Assembly: GCA_022826885.1 (NCBI GenBank)
Contig: JAJDUB010000030.1
Coordinates: 1-64,000 of the forward strand
Origin: Gammaproteobacteria bacterium
Lineage (GTDB): Bacteria > Pseudomonadota > Gammaproteobacteria > Eutrophobiales > Eutrophobiaceae
DNA length: 64,000 bases
Direction of reading: 5' to 3'
The notes under the pieces are model-generated. The model saw only the letters and a list, made by a program, of their open reading frames with translations, ran no database searches and had not been told where the DNA came from. The position numbers and the translations under genes are program-made. Position 1 is the first letter of the stretch; each line of letters opens with the position of its first letter. Positions 18,105-26,707 of the stretch are shown piece after piece.

Positions 18105-19055
18105 TCAGGCGGCCGCCTTTTCGGCCCGTTGCCGTTGCTTGTCCGCATAGGCCAGGGCGGCTTCCCTTACCCAGGCGCCGTCTTCATGGGCCTTGATGCG
18201 GGCGCTCATGCGCTCGTGGTTGCAGGGACCGTTGCCGGCAATGACCTGGAAGAACTCTTCCCAGTCTATCTCGCCGAAATCATAATGGCCGCTTTCTTCA
18301 TTCCATTTGAGGTCCGGGTCGGGGAGCGTAATACCCAGGTATTCGGCCTGGGGAACGGATTGGTCCACGAACTTCTGGCGCAGATCATCATTACTGAAGC
18401 GCTTGATCTTCCACTGCATTGACTGGGCGGAGTGGGTTGAATCGGCGTCACTGGGACCGAACATCATCAGCGCCGGCCACCACCACCTGTTTACCGCGTC
18501 CTGGGCCATTGCCTTCTGTTCGTCGGAACCGCGGCACAGGGTCATCAGCAGTTCATAGCCCTGGCGCATGTGAAAGCTCTCTTCCTTGCAGATGCGCACC
18601 ATGGCCCGGGCATAAGGGCCGTAGGAGCAGCGGCACAGGGGGATCTGGTTCAGGATGGCCGCGGCATCCACCAGCCAGCCGATGGCGCCGATGTCCGCCC
18701 AGGTCAGGGTCGGGTAATTGAAGATACTGGAATACTTGGCCTTGCCGGAATGCAGTTGGTCGATCAGTTCTTCCCGGGATACGCCCAGGGTTTCCGCGGC
18801 GCTGTACAGGTACAGGCCGTGCCCGCCCTCGTCCTGCACCTTGGCCAGCAGGATCGCCTTGCGCCGCAGGGTCGGCGCCCGCGTGATCCAGTTGCCCTCC
18901 GGCAACTGGCCCACAATCTCGGAATGGGCGTGCTGGGAAATCTGCCTGACCAGGGTTTTCCGGTAGGCGTCCGGCATCCAGTCCCGGGGTTCGATCTTTT
19001 CCTCGGCGTCGATCCGCTTCTGGAACGTATCCGATAATGCAGCAGTATTGCTCAT
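18105..19055 (-). CDS. paaA: Phenylacetyl-CoA epoxidase catalytic subunit PaaA
   Basis: Di-iron oxygenase subunit that epoxidises the ring of phenylacetyl-CoA. 316 residues. The carboxylate/histidine ligands lie in [16 protein letters not shown] (about 73-88) and [15 protein letters not shown] (about 154-168). First gene of the paaABCDE-paaX block; a strong promoter and a PaaX-like operator precede it. Confidence 0.96.
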   Translation of the reverse strand: MSNTAALSDTFQKRIDAEEKIEPRDWMPDAYRKTLVRQISQHAHSEIVGQLPEGNWITRAPTLRRKAILLAKVQDEGGHGLYLYSAAETLGVSREELIDQLHSGKAKYSSIFNYPTLTWADIGAIGWLVDAAAILNQIPLCRCSYGPYARAMVRICKEESFHMRQGYELLMTLCRGSDEQKAMAQDAVNRWWWPALMMFGPSDADSTHSAQSMQWKIKRFSNDDLRQKFVDQSVPQAEYLGITLPDPDLKWNEESGHYDFGEIDWEEFFQVIAGNGPCNHERMSARIKAHEDGAWVREAALAYADKQRQRAEKAAA

Positions 19056-19086
19056 CTGTGTTTACCTGAATTTCACTACTCATTTA

Positions 19087-19127
19087 ATGATACAGAAAAT
19101 ATAAAAAATGTCAATATTTTTGTATCA
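19087..19127 (-). promoter_or_regulatory. paaA promoter with PaaX-like operator
   Basis: On the minus strand TTGACA (plus-strand 19109-19114) and TATCAT (19087-19092) are 16 bases apart, a near-consensus sigma70 promoter. An inverted repeat TGATACA (19088-19094) / TGTATCA (19121-19127) covers the -10 box and the region upstream of -35, a place where a repressor dimer would block RNA polymerase. Binding by PaaX is inferred from position. Confidence 0.6.
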
Positions 19128-19159
19128 CATTTGTGTCGCCCCAAGGGCGCGGGATAGAT

Positions 19160-19202
19160 GGGGTCAGAGTAAGAATTTCGTCAGAAATTTTACTCTGACC
19201 CC
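19160..19202. repeat. Palindromic repeat, family A (43 bp)
   Basis: Starts GGGGTCAGAGTAAGAATTTC and ends TTTTACTCTGACCCC. It is base-for-base the same as the copy at 31644-31686. It lies between the reductive-dehalogenase-like gene and paaA, upstream of the paa promoter. Confidence 0.9.
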
Positions 19203-19211
19203 TGCAATTTC

Positions 19212-21413
19212 TCAGTTATGATAAGGATTGAACCCGGTCACATCCTCTCTTTGTGACTCGCCGGTGTCCATGGGGGGCGTCGGGATGTAATGCTCCGGAA
19301 CCGGACCGCCCCTGGCCTTGCGGGCCAGGGCCTGTTCGACCGTTTCGACCTTGACCGCGGCGGCGACCCCGTCTTTTCTCTTCACCATCATGGCAATACC
19401 GGAGCTGTTCGGCGGCGGCATCATATCGGCGTGGTAATACGCGACCTTATGTTTCTGTACGTCAATCTTGCGGTTTACGTCCAGGTCCCGCTGATTCACG
19501 CCTTTAAGCGGGTGCACGCAGACACCGTCAACTATTTCCAGGTCCAGCCACCATTTCTTGGCGGGGTTGCGGATGCCGTGGCCCAGCAGATCATCCAGTT
19601 TTACCGCGATCGGAACCAGCAAAGGCTTCAGCCAGAATGCGTTCACGCCGCACCAGCTTGCTGCCTGGGTGGCGATGGGGCCGTCCCAGCTTATGACCTT
19701 GTTCAGGGGACAGGTCTTCATGCAACGGCCGCAGGCCAGTCCCCGTTGATTGGTCAGGCGGTAACGGGTACATCGCTCCACGTCCGGTTTCCACATCTCG
19801 TAACCGTTGAACATCACCTTGTCGCCGAAGGGAATGGCGTCGCAGGGGCATTCCCGCGCGCACTTGAGGCAGTTGGAGCAGAAATACTGCAGGCCGAAGT
19901 CAACGGGTTTATCGGGAACCAGGGGCAGGTCGGTGGTCATGACGACGGTCTTGAAACGCGGGCCGATGAACGGGTTGAGCACCAGCTCGCCGATACGGCT
20001 GAGTTCGCCCAGTCCCGCCCACATGACCAGGGGGATATGCAGCACGTGGGAGTCGGCGTTGGTTTGCGGCCGGGCGGGATGGCCCATTGAGCGTATATGC
20101 TCGGCCATGATGCCGGCGATCAGTGCGCCGCGCATGTAGGCGCGCATGGATTGCGCCCCGGAAATAAAGTCGTCACCGGAAGCGCCTTCCATGGTGTCAT
20201 AACCCTGGTCGATCAGGCATACGACGGCATATTTGTGGTACGGTTTGATCTCCGAGCCGTCCTCCTTGTGCGAATACCAGGCGTAGTCAGGTATTTCGCA
20301 GATCCCGGTGATCTCAGACCCCAGGGCGTAGGACAACGATTTCAGCGCCCTGGTGTTGGCCTCTGGATCATTCGACTCTGCCGCTTTTGCTTCTGCAACG
20401 GGACCGTCCTGGTGCGGCACCATGCCGCGGATCTGCTTCAGCATGGCCGCAGCAAACGGGTGTTTGAAGGAAAACCGCTGACGTTCCACCTGGGCTTTCT
20501 TGTCAAGGTCTCCATGAATTGCCCGTTCGAAGAAACCGGCCCGTTTCGGCACCCGCGGCACTTCATCATCCAGGATCAGTGTCGTGGGCCGGTCCACGCG
20601 TTTCACCTGCTCCATCGGGTAGTTGCTGAGATGGGTCTTCCGGTTGGCGCGGCGCCACCGCTCCAGGCCGGACGTGGCGCCGCCGACGCCCAGCCAGTAC
20701 GCCAGGCTGCTGCCGTTTTTTGCTTTGTGCGCCAGTGGTTTGTCCGTCGCCAGCGCATAATCCGTCGTCACCACGGCAACCGAGTAGCCGGAACCCAGGT
20801 ATGGATTGACGACCTCCCCGTTGTCCCGGACACCGAGACCGGCCAGCACGGTTAACCGGGCTATATCGATCCGGTCATTCCGATCGTCATAAGCCGTAGC
20901 ATTAAATCCCATGGCCCGGATATGGTTGGCTATGCCTACGGCTATTTCAAAAGCGCGCATCTGGGCAGTAGCGTGGATGGAACCCTCAAGCCAGCGCCGG
21001 GCCAGGTTATCCGCTTCCGGTAACCGGCTGTGTTCCGCCAGCACGACGACGCCATGACTGTGATTTTCCGCTGTCGCGCCCTGATACCAGCAGGAATCGG
21101 TCAACTCACATATACCAATCTGGCCGGCATCAAGGAAATAACCGGCCCCCTTCACATCTATGGAGCGCCTCTCCAGGTCATCAGGGACGGGCGCTTCAGC
21201 CGGGGCGACGTCACCTTCACAGAATTGCTTGAAAACTGCGTGATACTTCTCCAGCGCGGCGGCATAATTTGAAGATGCGCCGTTGCCGGCAGCGGGCCGG
21301 GTATCTTGCCCCCTTTGACGTTCAAACTCGATAACTGCTTCATCCCGAGGCAATCTCTCAAGGGGATAAGGCCCGTAATGAAAGGGCCGGTTCTTGTTGG
21401 AGAAGAAAATCAT
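19212..21413 (-). CDS. Reductive-dehalogenase-like corrinoid/Fe-S protein with duplicated core
   Basis: 733 residues. Two 4Fe-4S sites are visible: C512-x2-C515-x2-C518-x3-C522, and C548 with C561-x2-C564-x3-C568-P. The preceding cobalamin-binding nitroreductase-like fold appears twice: SIHATAQMRAFEIAVGIANH to VTTDYALATDKPL (about 145-228) and FISGAQSMRAYMRGALIAGI to MTTDLPLVPDKPV (about 415-505). There is no twin-arginine signal and no membrane anchor, unlike respiratory RdhA; this resembles the cytoplasmic, catabolic type from aerobic marine bacteria. About 150 residues follow the clusters, without a recognisable flavin reductase domain. GGGA lies 8 bases before ATG 21413. Dehalogenation is likely but not shown. 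Confidence 0.8.
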   Translation of the reverse strand: MIFFSNKNRPFHYGPYPLERLPRDEAVIEFERQRGQDTRPAAGNGASSNYAAALEKYHAVFKQFCEGDVAPAEAPVPDDLERRSIDVKGAGYFLDAGQIGICELTDSCWYQGATAENHSHGVVVLAEHSRLPEADNLARRWLEGSIHATAQMRAFEIAVGIANHIRAMGFNATAYDDRNDRIDIARLTVLAGLGVRDNGEVVNPYLGSGYSVAVVTTDYALATDKPLAHKAKNGSSLAYWLGVGGATSGLERWRRANRKTHLSNYPMEQVKRVDRPTTLILDDEVPRVPKRAGFFERAIHGDLDKKAQVERQRFSFKHPFAAAMLKQIRGMVPHQDGPVAEAKAAESNDPEANTRALKSLSYALGSEITGICEIPDYAWYSHKEDGSEIKPYHKYAVVCLIDQGYDTMEGASGDDFISGAQSMRAYMRGALIAGIMAEHIRSMGHPARPQTNADSHVLHIPLVMWAGLGELSRIGELVLNPFIGPRFKTVVMTTDLPLVPDKPVDFGLQYFCSNCLKCARECPCDAIPFGDKVMFNGYEMWKPDVERCTRYRLTNQRGLACGRCMKTCPLNKVISWDGPIATQAASWCGVNAFWLKPLLVPIAVKLDDLLGHGIRNPAKKWWLDLEIVDGVCVHPLKGVNQRDLDVNRKIDVQKHKVAYYHADMMPPPNSSGIAMMVKRKDGVAAAVKVETVEQALARKARGGPVPEHYIPTPPMDTGESQREDVTGFNPYHN

Positions 21414-21477
21414 ACGGTTTCCCGTTGTCGCTAACCTCCGCTAATTATGCCACAAACGGGGTAAAGATATTTCAGTG

Positions 21478-21876
21478 CTAAACCCAGTTTTCTATTTTCA
21501 ACCCTGATATGCGGGAAAACTCGTTCTCGTTATTCGTTACCAGAACGGCTTTCAGAAACAAGGCGTGTGCGCCAATGAGTAGATCCAGGGGACCGATCAT
21601 AGTGCCGGATTTCCTGAGATTCGCTCTTATCTCCCCGTAAACCGGGCAGGCGGCAGCCGGAAAATCCAGGATCTCAAGCGGCCCGAGGAATTCATCAAGC
21701 GCCTCCTGGTTTTGTTTCGGGTTTGAGCTGTTGGAAATACCGAACTGGAGTTCCGCGCAGGTAATTGATGAAATGCCGACGTCACCGATATCCATATTTG
21801 CAAATCTTTTCTCAATCCTGGCGGAACGTTTGTTGATGATATAAATACAAGTGTTGGTATCAAGCACATATTTCAT
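21478..21876 (-). CDS. vapC: PIN-domain toxin VapC
   Basis: 132 residues with PIN acids in MKYVLDTNTCIYIIN, the Glu in SSITCAELQFGI and the Asp in GPLDLLIGAHAL. Probable Mg-dependent tRNA endonuclease. It overlaps the antitoxin gene by 4 bases. More closely related in pattern to the tRNA-fMet-cleaving VapC group (LDTNTCIYIIN) than the PIN toxin at 8.0 kb. Confidence 0.88.
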   Translation of the reverse strand: MKYVLDTNTCIYIINKRSARIEKRFANMDIGDVGISSITCAELQFGISNSSNPKQNQEALDEFLGPLEILDFPAAACPVYGEIRANLRKSGTMIGPLDLLIGAHALFLKAVLVTNNENEFSRISGLKIENWV

Positions 21877-22106
21877 AAACTGATGTCTTCCCTGTCTTCC
21901 TGGTCACCCTGGTCTCGTTGCGCCATAAAATCCGAAGTAAATTTCCCGCAAGCTTCAAACATCGCCCGCCAAGGGTTTTCTTTCGGGACAAGGATAACAT
22001 AAGCGCCGGACCTCTTAATATAGACGGATTTTCCATGAAACCGGAATTCTTTGGGCAGTCTTACCGCCTGGCTTTGACCATTGGTGAATAACTTTGCTTC
22101 TTTCAT
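21873..22106 (-). CDS. vapB: AbrB/SpoVT-type antitoxin VapB
   Basis: 77 residues: swapped-hairpin DNA-binding domain (KLFTNGQSQAVRLPKEFRF) at the N-terminus, acidic C-terminus (RDQGDQEDREDISL) that should neutralise the PIN active site. Forms an ATGA-coupled operon with the toxin gene. An inverted repeat lies just upstream. Confidence 0.88.
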   Translation of the reverse strand: MKEAKLFTNGQSQAVRLPKEFRFHGKSVYIKRSGAYVILVPKENPWRAMFEACGKFTSDFMAQRDQGDQEDREDISL

Positions 22107-22113
22107 GGCTAGA

Positions 22114-22137
22114 AGTATATACCGTGAAATATATACT
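22114..22137. promoter_or_regulatory. vapBC operator
   Basis: AGTATATA (22114-22121) and TATATACT (22130-22137), perfect 8-bp arms with an 8-base spacer, 8 bases in front of the vapB start. Fits autoregulation by the VapBC complex. Confidence 0.6.
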
Positions 22138-22166
22138 GCAAGAAATATTTCTACTTAAAGAAAAAA

Positions 22167-22191
22167 GGGGACAGACTTCAAGTCTGTCCCC
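22167..22191. repeat. Palindromic repeat, family B (25 bp)
   Basis: GGGGACAGACT / AGTCTGTCCCC around TCA. It lies between vapB and actP. No T-run on either side, so it is not a standard terminator. Confidence 0.85.
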
Positions 22192-22224
22192 GGTCACAGC
22201 TTGGCGGCGCGACGGCAACCCGTT

Positions 22225-23880
22225 TCAATGACTTGCCACCTCCGACGCGCCGGCGCCTATCTCCGAGCATATGTATTGTCCGGCAAACGCTTCCCTTTCC
22301 TTATCCGCCCTGGCGCTGTTATCTGCTCGGGATAGCAGCCAGGCTGTTACGAACGCCAGGGGGGCCGAAACGATGGTCGGGTAAACGTAAGGAAATACCG
22401 GTTTTTCCATACCGATTACGTCCACCCACACCTGCGGTCCCAGGATGATCAGGCTGACGGAAGAAACCAGGCCGGCCAGGCAACCGTAGATGGCGCCCCG
22501 GGTCGTCAACCCGCGCCAGTACATGGACAGCAACAGTATCGGCGCATTGGCGCTGCCGGCCACCGCCAGCGCCATGTTGGTAATGAATATGACGTTATGA
22601 TGCTCGAACGCGATACCGAACAGGATTGCCAGCATACCTATGGCGATCACGGCACAGCGGGAGACCAGCAGTTCGGATTTTTCCGATGCCCTGCCCTGTT
22701 TTATCGATTTCGCATACAGGTCGTGGGCGATGGTGGCGGCTGCGGAGATGGTCAACCCTGACACGACTGCCAGAATGGTGGCAAAGGCGACGGCAGAGAC
22801 AAATCCCAGCAGGACGTCGCCGCCCAGGAAATGGGCAGTATGCAACACCACCATGTTGCGTCCTCCCGCGAGGCCGCCTGCGGCGTTCTGGTAGTCCGGG
22901 TTGAACATGATCAGCGATACCGCGCCGAAACCGACGATGAGCATCAACAGGTTGACATAAGTGATGACCGCTATGGCGTAAAACGCTGACTTTCTTGCCG
23001 TTTTTGCGTCCTTCACGGTGAAGATGCGCATCAGGATATGGGGCAGTCCGATGAACCCCAACAGCGCCGTCAACCCCAGGGAAATCACCGATACCGGTTC
23101 GGTCAGCCAGCCACCCGGCGCGACCAGGTCCCAGCCCCGCGGATGAACCTGGACTGCGCTGTGAAACACGGCATCCAGGTCAAACCGGTAATGTTGCAGC
23201 ATCAGCAGGGCAATGAGGGTGCAGCCGAGCACCAGGAGGAACGCCTTGATAATCTGTACCCAGGTGGTGGCAAGCATGCCGCCGAAGGTCACGTAGGCGA
23301 TCATCAACATGCTGATCCCGCTCACGGCCCAGACGTAATCCAGTCCGAACAGCAACTGGATCAGTTTCCCCGCGCCCACAAGCTGCGAGATAAGATAAAA
23401 GATCACCGTGGCCAGGGACCCCAGCGCGGCAACCATTGTGATCGGCCGCTGGTCGAGACGGAAGGAAATGACGTCGATAAACGTATAACGGCCGAGGTTG
23501 CGCAGCCGTTCGGCGATCAGGAACAGGATAATCGGCCAACTGGCGACCGCGCCGACAGCCAGCATCATGCCGTCGGTGCCGGAAAAAAACAGCAGGCTTG
23601 TCAGCCCCAGAAACGTCGCAGCAGACATGAAATCACCGGAAATGGCAATGCCGTTCTGCCACGCGGTGATGCCGCCGCCGGCAACATAAAATTCCTTGCG
23701 GGAACGGGTACGCCGGGCCGCCCACCAGGTAATCAGCAAGGTACTGAACACAAATAGGAGAAACGTAACCATCGCGGTCACGTTTACGGGCTTTCCCGCC
23801 CCGGTTTCGGCCACTGTATCGGCCCCGGCGAACACGGGATACAGCAGCAGGAGCATAAACGCCGCGACGGATCTACTCAT
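22225..23880 (-). CDS. actP: Cation/acetate symporter ActP
   Basis: 551 residues of the sodium:solute symporter family, with a leading hydrophobic/signal segment and about 13 membrane helices. Segments typical of ActP are FYVAGGGITAWQNGIAISGD, SLLFFSGTDGMM, GLPHILMRIFTVKDAKTARK and TISAAATIAHDLY. Takes up acetate and other short carboxylates such as glycolate. Its start overlaps the end of the upstream DUF485 gene by 8 bases, the usual yjcH-actP arrangement. Confidence 0.93.
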   Translation of the reverse strand: MSRSVAAFMLLLLYPVFAGADTVAETGAGKPVNVTAMVTFLLFVFSTLLITWWAARRTRSRKEFYVAGGGITAWQNGIAISGDFMSAATFLGLTSLLFFSGTDGMMLAVGAVASWPIILFLIAERLRNLGRYTFIDVISFRLDQRPITMVAALGSLATVIFYLISQLVGAGKLIQLLFGLDYVWAVSGISMLMIAYVTFGGMLATTWVQIIKAFLLVLGCTLIALLMLQHYRFDLDAVFHSAVQVHPRGWDLVAPGGWLTEPVSVISLGLTALLGFIGLPHILMRIFTVKDAKTARKSAFYAIAVITYVNLLMLIVGFGAVSLIMFNPDYQNAAGGLAGGRNMVVLHTAHFLGGDVLLGFVSAVAFATILAVVSGLTISAAATIAHDLYAKSIKQGRASEKSELLVSRCAVIAIGMLAILFGIAFEHHNVIFITNMALAVAGSANAPILLLSMYWRGLTTRGAIYGCLAGLVSSVSLIILGPQVWVDVIGMEKPVFPYVYPTIVSAPLAFVTAWLLSRADNSARADKEREAFAGQYICSEIGAGASEVASH

Positions 23881-24196
23881 CCTTCAGCCCCAATCCCTTC
23901 ATGATCGCCTTTCTTTCCGGGTCATAGTAACGGCCGGTCCACCACACATATCCTGCTGAAATTGCAATACTCAGCAAGTGAACCAGCACGGTGAGCCAGA
24001 TGAGTACGCTGACTGCGCTACCTGCCGGCCAGACGGTCCCCGCCAGTCCCGCCCCCCAGGCAATGACCATAAAGTAAAGGGCGTATTGAAAAACGGCGAT
24101 GCCCGTTAAAAGGTAAGTCACCCGCCTGCGCCTGAGTACGAGCGAGCGGTACCTGTCAGAACCGGACAGCTTGCGGATTTGTTCGTGTATCTCCAT
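23873..24196 (-). CDS. yjcH: DUF485 membrane protein (YjcH-like), partner of ActP
   Basis: 107 residues with two membrane helices (about 26-48 and 62-84) and a C-terminal WWTGRYYDPERKAIM tail. DUF485 proteins are almost always encoded directly before ActP and are thought to assist it. Overlaps actP by 8 bases. Confidence 0.88.
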   Translation of the reverse strand: MEIHEQIRKLSGSDRYRSLVLRRRRVTYLLTGIAVFQYALYFMVIAWGAGLAGTVWPAGSAVSVLIWLTVLVHLLSIAISAGYVWWTGRYYDPERKAIMKGLGLKDE

Positions 24197-24259
24197 GATC
24201 AGATTGGCAAACTGTCTTTCAGTGTTTCTCTCAACTTATTCTTAAGCACTTTTGCCGTG

Positions 24260-24265
24260 TATAAT
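24260..24265 (+). promoter_or_regulatory. Candidate -10 element for the Rieske oxygenase gene
   Basis: A perfect TATAAT, 22 bases before the ATG, in the 91-base divergent gap to the actP operon. No good -35 hexamer at 16-18 bases, which would suit an activated promoter. Confidence 0.4.
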
Positions 24266-24287
24266 ATAGGAAACTCTGAACAAGTCC

Positions 24288-25400
24288 ATGCAGGCACAGG
24301 ATCAGTTGAGCGCTGAAAGACAACGAAAACTCGCCTCCATCTCTGCGGCGAGCATGGCCAATCGTGATACCCCGCTTGTCCGCAATGCCTGGTATGTGGC
24401 TGCCCGCAGCGATGAGATCGGCAGAAACCTGTTCTCCCGGCAATACCTGGGCATCAGCACCGTGTTGTTCCGCAAAGAGGACGGTACCCCGGTAGCCCTG
24501 CAGAATCGCTGCTGCCACCGATCCTTCCCCCTGTCCGAAGGTAAACTGCACGGCGATATCCTGGAATGCGGCTATCACGGGTTTCGATACAACACCTCGG
24601 GCCGCTGTGTTGCAGTCCCATCCCAGGACCGTCCGCCGCAGAACATCGGCGTGCGCGCATTCCCGGTCATCGAGAAAAAACCCTTCATCTGGATCTGGCC
24701 TGGAGACCCGGACCTGGCCGATGAAGCCCTGTTGCCGCACCAGGACTACTTCGATCACCCGGACTGGGCGGTAAACATCGGTTTTCTCAACATCAAGGGG
24801 AGCTACGTGCACCTGCACGAGAACCTGCTGGACCTGTCCCACCTCAGTTTCCTGCACGACAAGACCTTCGGCACTCCGGAGTATGCGAGGGCGCCCATCG
24901 AGTCCACGGTGGAGGACGAACACTTCGAGGTATGGCGTCACGTGGAATGCGTGTTGCCGCCCATCTATTCAAAACCCCTGGGCTGGGAGGACGAAAGAGC
25001 CATGCGAAGTTCCGGCTCCCTGTTCGTCACACCCGGCCTGCATGTCAATACGGGCATACTGAAGAACCTGGACAAGCCGGAAAAAATGGAGAAGTTGCAA
25101 CCCCTGGTCAAGGTGGCGCAGTTGATCACCCCGGAAACGAATACGTCCACCAACTACTATTATGCCCAGTGCCGCAATTTCTGCATCGACGACGAGGAAA
25201 TGGGCGCGTTCATGCTGAAAGCCAACCAGGCCGCGTTCAGCGAAGACGTGTTCGCCATCGAACACATCAACCGCATGCAGGATATCGACCGGACACCGGA
25301 CTTCTACGAGATAGACGTGCCCGCGGATCGGCCCGGCGTGGCCATGCGCCGGCATTTGAAGACACTGTCCGACGCAGAGTATATGGGGGAACGGAATTAA
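24288..25400 (+). CDS. Rieske non-heme iron oxygenase, vanillate-demethylase type
   Basis: 370 residues. N-terminal Rieske domain with 2Fe-2S ligands in CCHRSFPLSEG (Cys-x-His) and CGYHGFRYN (Cys-x2-His), and a catalytic domain with the ENLLDLSHLSFLH motif (bridging Asp and two iron His). The pattern is that of oxygenases such as VanA that dealkylate aryl ethers or hydroxylate aromatic rings. No reductase gene is adjacent. A second start, ATG 24354 (MANRDTPLVRNAWYVAA), would give a more typical N-terminus. The stop TAA falls inside a decayed family-B palindrome, and a strong terminator follows. Confidence 0.88.
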   Translation: MQAQDQLSAERQRKLASISAASMANRDTPLVRNAWYVAARSDEIGRNLFSRQYLGISTVLFRKEDGTPVALQNRCCHRSFPLSEGKLHGDILECGYHGFRYNTSGRCVAVPSQDRPPQNIGVRAFPVIEKKPFIWIWPGDPDLADEALLPHQDYFDHPDWAVNIGFLNIKGSYVHLHENLLDLSHLSFLHDKTFGTPEYARAPIESTVEDEHFEVWRHVECVLPPIYSKPLGWEDERAMRSSGSLFVTPGLHVNTGILKNLDKPEKMEKLQPLVKVAQLITPETNTSTNYYYAQCRNFCIDDEEMGAFMLKANQAAFSEDVFAIEHINRMQDIDRTPDFYEIDVPADRPGVAMRRHLKTLSDAEYMGERN

Positions 25401-25409
25401 TTCTGCCCC
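25386..25409. repeat. Decayed palindrome, family B, at the end of the Rieske gene
   Basis: GGGG..GGAATTAATTCTG..CCCC: the core GAATTAATTC (25394-25403) and the G/C ends remain. Compare the intact copy at 34488-34511, which has the same core. The oxygenase stop codon TAA lies in the core. Confidence 0.55.
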
Positions 25410-25419
25410 CTGATCGCTG

Positions 25420-25451
25420 CACCGGTTGAGTACTCAGCCGGTGTTTTTTTT
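25420..25451 (+). terminator. Rho-independent terminator after the Rieske gene
   Basis: Stem CACCGG (25420-25425) / CCGGTG (25438-25443), extended by TGAGT / ACTCA through one G-U pair, followed by eight T (25444-25451). It separates the oxygenase transcript from the nitrilase operon. Confidence 0.85.
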
Positions 25452-25501
25452 CGTACGGAACTTGATAGACTCCAGGTTATACCACCAGTTCGAGGTGCCG
25501 G

Positions 25502-26707
25502 ATGACTACTGAACAACAGAACAAACCTGTCGCCCCCTACATGGCTATCGGCCTGTCCACGACGATCACGGGGATAGCCGACCGGAAGCATATCCGCCAT
25601 AACCTGGAAAATATCGAAGAGGCGATCCATGCCGCGGTCTCCATGGTGAACATCAATATGCCGGTGAAGATCATCGCCCTGGCGGAAGGCGCGCTGACGG
25701 GCTTCACCGACGAGATCTTCGACCTGCCCCACGTCCTCGCTGCCAGGGAACTGTTCATCGATATCCCCGGCGAGGAGACCGCCTGGCTCGGGCGCCTGGC
25801 CGCGCTCTATGACACCTATATCATCGGCCAGTGCAAGGCGCGCTGGCCCGAGGTCATGGACGACCGGTTCTTCAACACCTTGTTCGTTATTGATCCCAAC
25901 GGCAACGTGGTGCACAAGGCGGCAAAAAACCATATCTGGTGCCGGGAACGCTCCTGTACCCCTCACGATATCTATGACCGCTGGGTGGAAGTCTACGGCG
26001 ACAACATCGATGCCTTCTACCCGGTGCTGAAAACTCCGGATATCGGCAACATAGGCACCATCTGCTGCAGCGACGGCGAGTATCCCGAGGCGGTGCGGGC
26101 GCTGGCGTTCAACGGCGCCGAGGTGGTGTACCGGCCCAGCGAGGCCATGCCCATGACCGGCTCCGGCTATCCCGGCGGCGGTTCCTGGATGGTCCAGAAC
26201 CGGGGCCACGCGGAGTTCAATTCCGTATACATGCTGTGTCCCAATGCCGGCCCGCTCTACCTGTCGGCCACATCCAGAAACCCGGTGGACATTACCGGCG
26301 GGCATGCCCATATCGTCGATTACCGCGGCGAGATCATGTCCTACAGCCCGTCTGCCAACAACACCCTGGTGTGCGCCACCATCGACATCGAAGCCCTGCG
26401 CCAGTTCCGCATGATGAACCTGAACAGCAACTGGCTGAAGGACCTGCGCACCGAGGTGTTCAAACGCATGTATGAAAAACCCATCCATCCGAAAAACCTG
26501 TGGATGGAACAGGACCCGCAACGCCATGCCCAGGTAGATGAGATTTACCGGGGAAATATTGCGTCCCTGATCGAGCGGGGCACGTGGACCAGGCCGTTTT
26601 ATGAACACGAGGGCTGCCGGTTTCAACCGGGTGGCGAAGAAGAACTTGCCTGGGAAGACCTCAAAGCGATGTGGGCGCCATGGAATGGGGAAAAGCCGGA
26701 TGAGTAG
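25502..26707 (+). CDS. Nitrilase-superfamily amidohydrolase (long form)
   Basis: 401 residues, longer than most (about 300). The catalytic set is readable: E62 in ALAEGALTGF, lysine in VVHKAAKNHIW (K142 likely) and C189 in ICCSDGEYPE. The extra C-terminal 90 residues (from about 300) contain FKRMYEKPIHPKNLW. Substrate could be a nitrile, an aliphatic or aromatic amide or an N-carbamoyl compound. GAGGTG lies 5 bases before the ATG. The end overlaps the next gene by 8 bases, so the hydrolase and the FAD oxidoreductase are translationally coupled. Confidence 0.85.
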   Translation: MTTEQQNKPVAPYMAIGLSTTITGIADRKHIRHNLENIEEAIHAAVSMVNINMPVKIIALAEGALTGFTDEIFDLPHVLAARELFIDIPGEETAWLGRLAALYDTYIIGQCKARWPEVMDDRFFNTLFVIDPNGNVVHKAAKNHIWCRERSCTPHDIYDRWVEVYGDNIDAFYPVLKTPDIGNIGTICCSDGEYPEAVRALAFNGAEVVYRPSEAMPMTGSGYPGGGSWMVQNRGHAEFNSVYMLCPNAGPLYLSATSRNPVDITGGHAHIVDYRGEIMSYSPSANNTLVCATIDIEALRQFRMMNLNSNWLKDLRTEVFKRMYEKPIHPKNLWMEQDPQRHAQVDEIYRGNIASLIERGTWTRPFYEHEGCRFQPGGEEELAWEDLKAMWAPWNGEKPDE

